In this document: piece by piece, positions 6,921-9,507 of the stretch | How the letters are laid out: every line of letters begins with the position of its first letter | Numbering within the stretch: position 1 is the stretch's first letter | Assembly: GCA_964650975.1 (NCBI GenBank) | Contig: CAZYWA010000303.1 | Coordinates: 1-9,507 of the forward strand | Length of the DNA stretch: 9,507 bases | Direction: 5' to 3' | Origin: CAZYWA01 sp964650975 [NCBI: uncultured bacterium] | GTDB taxonomy: Bacteria; JADJOY01 | The notes under the pieces: model-generated | What the model saw: the letters and a program-made list of their open reading frames with translations, nothing else | Told to the model about the DNA's origin: nothing | The model's database searches: none | Position numbers and translations under genes: made by a program

Positions 6921-7244
6921 ATGAAGCGTTCGAATTGGTTGGTGGCGTTCCTCGCGGTTGCTGCGGTGATGTTCTTGAGCCCGGCTGCGTTCGCGGCCGA
7001 CGGTCTGGAGCCGGGACACGGCGGCGGCATCGCCGCGATCGCGGCCGGCATCGGTCTCGGCATCGCCGTTCTGGGCGGCGCCCTCGGTCAGGGCAAGGCC
7101 GCGTCCGCGATGCTCGAAGGTCTGGCGCGGAATCCTGGCGCGTCCGACAAGATGTTCACGCCCTTCATCCTGGGCATGGTTCTGATCGAGTCGCTGGTGA
7201 TCTACTCGCTGGTCATCGGCTTCCAGCTGGCCGGCAAGGTCTGA
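6921..7244 (+). CDS. atpE: F0F1 ATP synthase subunit c (AtpE) with signal-like N-terminus
   Basis: This is the rotor-ring proteolipid carrying the ion through F0. It has 107 residues against 70-90 usually. The excess is an N-terminal segment, [20 protein letters not shown], then PAAFAADG, that looks like a type I signal peptide with cleavage after Ala-26 or so (inference). The mature part forms the c hairpin: helix 1 with G43-x-G45-x-G47-x-A49, the loop ARNPGA (69-74) in place of RQP, and helix 2 [20 protein letters not shown] (82-101) with ion-binding Glu90. Gln57 and Ser91/Tyr95 match polar ligands of Na+-type rings, but Leu92 replaces the Thr. The gene ends the operon; hairpins and a strong terminator follow. 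Subunits b and delta and F1 are not downstream. Confidence 0.97.
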   Translation: MKRSNWLVAFLAVAAVMFLSPAAFAADGLEPGHGGGIAAIAAGIGLGIAVLGGALGQGKAASAMLEGLARNPGASDKMFTPFILGMVLIESLVIYSLVIGFQLAGKV

Positions 7245-7261
7245 CGAGCCCGCCGCGACGA

Positions 7262-7283
7262 CGGTCGCGGATTCTCGCGACCG
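7262..7283 (+). repeat. 8-bp hairpin in the atpE 3' region
   Basis: CGGTCGCG (7262-7269) pairs perfectly with CGCGACCG (7276-7283) across the six-base loop GATTCT, 17 bases after the atpE stop. A competing stem, ACCGG/CCGGT (7280-7284 with 7292-7296), overlaps its right arm. No T-run follows. It lies inside the atpE transcript and may protect the 3' end (inference). Confidence 0.5.
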
Positions 7284-7305
7284 GCGCACCACCGGTCCGA
7301 CCCAT

Positions 7306-7347
7306 CGAAGGCCGAGCCCCGTTCGGGGGCTCGGCCTTCGTCATTTT
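7306..7347 (+). terminator. strong intrinsic terminator after atpE
   Basis: A perfect 15-bp stem, CGAAGGCCGAGCCCC (7306-7320) with GGGGCTCGGCCTTCG (7326-7340), closes a GTTCG loop and is followed by TCATTTT. It is 61 bases after the atpE stop and ends the hemL/atpZ-E transcripts. The tail is T-rich but imperfect; the stem is very stable. On the minus strand the corresponding tail lacks a T-run, so it is directional. Confidence 0.88.
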
Positions 7348-7350
7348 CTC

Positions 7351-7370
7351 GGGGGCTTTTCAAGTCCCCC
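7351..7370. repeat. second hairpin directly after the terminator
   Basis: GGGGGCTT (7351-7358) pairs with AAG-T-CCCCC (7362-7370) across a TTC loop, giving eight pairs with one bulged T. It begins only ten bases after the terminator stem. It may serve as a backup stop or block readthrough, but no T-run follows. Confidence 0.45.
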
Positions 7371-7425
7371 GCCCCGGTCGAAGTGAATTGGGCCCCACCC
7401 CCGAGCGGGCTCGCTACGCTCGCCG

Positions 7426-7441
7426 GGCGCCTCTCGGCGCC
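7426..7441. repeat. GGCGCC-TCTC-GGCGCC inverted repeat
   Basis: Two copies of the self-complementary hexamer GGCGCC flank TCTC. Just before it (about 7402-7424) lies a run of related GAGCG, GCTCG and CGCTC words that can also pair with one another. The pattern resembles degenerate intergenic repeat families in GC-rich genomes; a chance origin in GC-rich DNA is possible. Confidence 0.35.
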
Positions 7442-7459
7442 GGCACAGATCCACGCGAG

Positions 7460-7507
7460 CAGTCGGTTCGGGGCCGGCGGCGAGTGGAAGCCTCCCCGAA
7501 CCGACTG
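7460..7507. repeat. perfect 14-bp inverted repeat with 20-nt centre
   Basis: CAGTCGGTTCGGGG (7460-7473) is the exact reverse complement of CCCCGAACCGACTG (7494-7507), with a 20-base centre at 7474-7493. No T-run follows on either strand, so it is not an ordinary intrinsic terminator. It could be a REP-like element, a small structured RNA or a large operator. Perfect arms of this length are unlikely by chance. Function unknown. Confidence 0.7.
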
Positions 7508-7681
7508 ACGGCGGAATCCCTCAAGCGCTGAGTGCTGTGCGGTGTCCTGAACGCGAACGTCCGGCCGACCTGGCGTTCGATCGCCGAACGGCTCGCCGGA
7601 AAAATCTGCTTCATATGGGGTTTTCACCAATCATTCCGGAAACAGCGAATCTGCGCTGCGCGGGCATGCTTCTTGATGTGT

Positions 7682-7696
7682 CTGGCATTTTGCCAG
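7682..7696. promoter_or_regulatory. CTGGCA-TTT-TGCCAG palindrome upstream of the metallohydrolase gene
   Basis: Perfect 6-bp arms around TTT end 43 bp before the ATG of the downstream gene. It lies where an operator or leader hairpin would act. No consensus promoter elements are evident around it, so the role is open. Confidence 0.35.
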
Positions 7697-7739
7697 CCGC
7701 TCCGCTCCGCATGGGAACGGCGTCTCGCAGGGGGACGCC

Positions 7740-9404
7740 ATGGATCGACCTTCCCGGGCTCTGTCACCGTTTCGCCTCACGCCAGCCGCGCTGCTGCTCG
7801 TGGTGATCGCCGCGGCGGTTCCGCAGCTCGGCTCGTCGTGCACGTCGACCGTGCCCGTGGAGGTGCGCGACGCGGACACCGGGCAGCTCATCCCCGCCAA
7901 GATCTCGGTCTTCAATCCGGATACCGGCGCGTCCATGGGGCTCGCGAGCGGCAGCGGCGGGAATCTGGCGCTGGTGTTCGCGAACCGGATTTACCTCGGG
8001 GGCGGACAGGGTCAGATCGTGTTGCCGACCGGGCGCTACGACCTGTGGGCCTCGCGCGGCATCGAGTACACGATCGATCACCGCGTGGTGGACCTCTCCA
8101 CCACCACCTCGATCTCGTTCGCGCTCTCCCGCGTGGTCGACACCACTGGCTACCTGAGCGCGGATTTCCACATCCACGCACGGCCCAGCTTCGAGTCGGT
8201 GCTCGACCCCGGCGGGCTGCCGAGCCTCCCCGATCGGGTCGTGCACTTCGTGACCGAGGGCATCGAGGTGATGGGCTCCTCCGACCACGACTGCGTGGTC
8301 GACTACGCGCCCTCCATCGCTTCGCTCGGTCTCGGTGGCGCGGTGACGTCGATCGTGGGGGTCGAGGCGACCCCCGGCGTCAACGCGTTCCCCGACGGAC
8401 ACGGCAACTGCGACCAGCTGGGCCCCACCGGCCCGCCCGGATCGGAGACCGGACACTGGAACGCCTTTCCGATCTCACCCGCGGTCACCTACGACACCAC
8501 CGCCGATAGCGGCGCCACCGTCTCCGCGGCGACCATCTACGACATGCTGCGCGGCTTCGGCGGCCCCGCGACCCTGGTGCAGCTCAACCACCCGTACTTC
8601 ACCTCGAACATCGGCAACATCGGCTGGTTCGATCAGAGCCGTTTCGATCCCACCGTGCCGGTGCCGCCGGTGTGGCCCGGAAGCACCACGCCGAAGAACG
8701 CATTTTTGAGGCGGCCCTCGGTGGTTCCGGGGAGTCCCACCCAGGGGCTGGATTTCGACGCCATGGAGCTCTGGGCGGGAGGATCCGTGGTACAGGGGCG
8801 GCCGACGCGCGCGGCGTGGTGGAGTCTGCTCTCGCAGGGCTTTCTCAAGATCGCGACCGCCAACAGCGACAGCCATCAGCAGGACATGACCGCCGGCTTC
8901 CCGCGGAACCTGGTGTGGCTTGGCACCGACGATCCGACCCAGGTGACGCCGGAGCAGGTGGCGGGCGCGGTGCGAGCCGGGAAGGTCGTGGGCACCACCG
9001 GACCGGTGCCGTCGATCCGCGTCGCGGGCGTGGGCATGGGCGAGCTCGCGACCACCACCGACGGCACGGTGACCGTCGAGCTCTCGGTGCAGGCGGCGCC
9101 GTGGGTGCCGGTCGACGAGGTTCGCCTGATCGTGAACGGGCAGGTGGCCCGCACGATCTCCCTCACGCCGGCGCCCGATCCCGCGCCGGTGCTGCGCTAC
9201 AGCGGCACCGAGACCCTCGCGCTGACTCGCGACGCGTGGATCGTCGTGGAGGCCGGCGCCGCGTTACCGGCCGATCCGACGCAGGAGCCGCCGGTGCCCC
9301 CCGCGTACGCCAAGGTCGCTCCCGGATTCAGCCCGCTGTCCTTCACCAACCCGGTATTCGTCGACGTGGACGGCAACGGCCGCTTCGACGCACCCGGGCT
9401 CTGA
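7740..9404 (+). CDS. secreted CehA/McbA-family (PHP-type) metallohydrolase
   Basis: This is a 554-residue exported protein of the CehA/McbA family, PHP-fold metallohydrolases named after carbaryl hydrolases. Its substrate cannot be inferred. The N-terminus has Arg residues and a hydrophobic run (15-30) typical of a signal peptide. Cys34 in QLGSSC is a poor lipobox because the -3 residue is Gly. Residues 38-132 look like a beta-sandwich (VPVEVRDADTGQLIPAKISV). Metal-site motifs follow: DFHIH (142-146), SSDHD (180-184), Glu209 in VGVEATP, His239 in GHWNAFP, His284 in QLNHPY, and NSDSH (375-379). MELWAG (342-347) is also typical. A C-terminal beta region ends in FVDVDGNGRFDAPG (540-553), whose D-x-D-x-N-x-x-F-D pattern resembles a calcium loop. 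The ATG has GGGGGA at 7730-7735 upstream. It stands alone behind the atpE terminator. Confidence 0.9.
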   Translation: MDRPSRALSPFRLTPAALLLVVIAAAVPQLGSSCTSTVPVEVRDADTGQLIPAKISVFNPDTGASMGLASGSGGNLALVFANRIYLGGGQGQIVLPTGRYDLWASRGIEYTIDHRVVDLSTTTSISFALSRVVDTTGYLSADFHIHARPSFESVLDPGGLPSLPDRVVHFVTEGIEVMGSSDHDCVVDYAPSIASLGLGGAVTSIVGVEATPGVNAFPDGHGNCDQLGPTGPPGSETGHWNAFPISPAVTYDTTADSGATVSAATIYDMLRGFGGPATLVQLNHPYFTSNIGNIGWFDQSRFDPTVPVPPVWPGSTTPKNAFLRRPSVVPGSPTQGLDFDAMELWAGGSVVQGRPTRAAWWSLLSQGFLKIATANSDSHQQDMTAGFPRNLVWLGTDDPTQVTPEQVAGAVRAGKVVGTTGPVPSIRVAGVGMGELATTTDGTVTVELSVQAAPWVPVDEVRLIVNGQVARTISLTPAPDPAPVLRYSGTETLALTRDAWIVVEAGAALPADPTQEPPVPPAYAKVAPGFSPLSFTNPVFVDVDGNGRFDAPGL

Positions 9405-9469
9405 GAAGGTGTGGACAAAACCGGATCATTGCCCGGAGCGCTTCCTTCGAACCGATCTCGTGCTGTTTG

Positions 9470-9492
9470 GAGGGACGCGGTCCCTCGCGTCC
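9470..9492. repeat. competing hairpins after the metallohydrolase gene
   Basis: GAGGGA (9470-9475) pairs with TCCCTC (9481-9486), while the overlapping GGACGC (9473-9478) pairs with GCGTCC (9487-9492), so only one of the two 6-bp stems can form at a time. No T-run follows within the window. It may be part of a terminator or the leader of the next gene; the window ends 15 bases later. Confidence 0.35.
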
Positions 9493-9507
9493 GCAGCGTC
9501 TGAACCA

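Larger units (their letters stand above)
7245..7739. other. 495-bp noncoding gap between atpE and the metallohydrolase gene, hairpin-rich
   Basis: No reading frame here has protein-like composition or family motifs. The left two thirds hold a chain of self-complementary segments (entries at 7262, 7306, 7351, 7426 and 7460), only one of which is a proper terminator. The right third (about 7595-7700) is more AT-rich and includes a small palindrome at 7682. I find no convincing -35/-10 pair for the downstream gene in it, although its promoter must lie here, since the terminator isolates that gene from atpE. Confidence 0.6.

Noticed and set aside
7460-7507. Inverted repeat as the ends of an insertion sequence or MITE
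   Set aside because: The 20-base interior is too short for a transposable unit and no target-site duplication is visible.
7532-7806. Possible small genes in the gap upstream of the metallohydrolase
   Set aside because: The open frames here overlap one another and the start of the real gene, lack ribosome-binding sites, and have compositions typical of GC-rich noncoding DNA.
1-9507. tRNA, rRNA, CRISPR array, riboswitch, phage or defence genes
   Set aside because: I looked for cloverleaf-like segments, evenly spaced repeats, transposase or integrase motifs and known riboswitch cores and saw none.

Overview
The window is GC-rich, densely coding bacterial chromosome, nearly all of it bioenergetics. 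It most resembles a lineage of the former Deltaproteobacteria (Desulfuromonadota or Myxococcota) or a relative such as Binatota. Three things point there: glutamate-pathway tetrapyrrole synthesis (hemL); an F0 cluster atpZ-atpI-atpB-atpE standing apart from the F1 genes; and complex I genes next to hemL and the F0 genes, an arrangement I recall from Geobacter. The exact taxon cannot be fixed from this sequence.

Bases 1-3793, minus strand: a membrane-arm complex I operon, read right to left as nuoA, nuoH, nuoJ, nuoK, nuoL. The last gene runs off the left edge. The H/J, J/K and K/L junctions are 4-bp stop/start overlaps. nuoB-nuoG and nuoI, which normally lie between A and J, are absent.

Bases 3794-3987: a divergent control region with two short palindromes and an isolated consensus -35 box on the minus strand.

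Bases 3988-7347, plus strand: hemL (glutamate-1-semialdehyde aminomutase), then a good extended -10 promoter, then atpZ, atpI, atpB (subunit a) and atpE (subunit c, with a signal-like N-terminus). The run closes with a very strong intrinsic terminator. Subunit b and all F1 genes are missing and must lie elsewhere.

Bases 7245-7739: a noncoding gap of about 495 bp carrying several hairpins besides the terminator, including a perfect 14-bp inverted repeat around a 20-nt centre.

Bases 7740-9404, plus strand: a secreted PHP-type metallohydrolase of the CehA/McbA family, unrelated in function to its neighbours. The final 103 bp show only competing small hairpins.

Together the genes cover proton pumping by NADH:quinone oxidoreductase, tetrapyrrole precursor supply for haem and cytochromes, and the ion-translocating half of ATP synthase. 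I see no mobile element, CRISPR array, tRNA, rRNA or defence system. Most of the window is housekeeping; the most unusual points are the split nuo gene order, the ion-site residues of subunits a and c, and the hairpin-rich gap after atpE.
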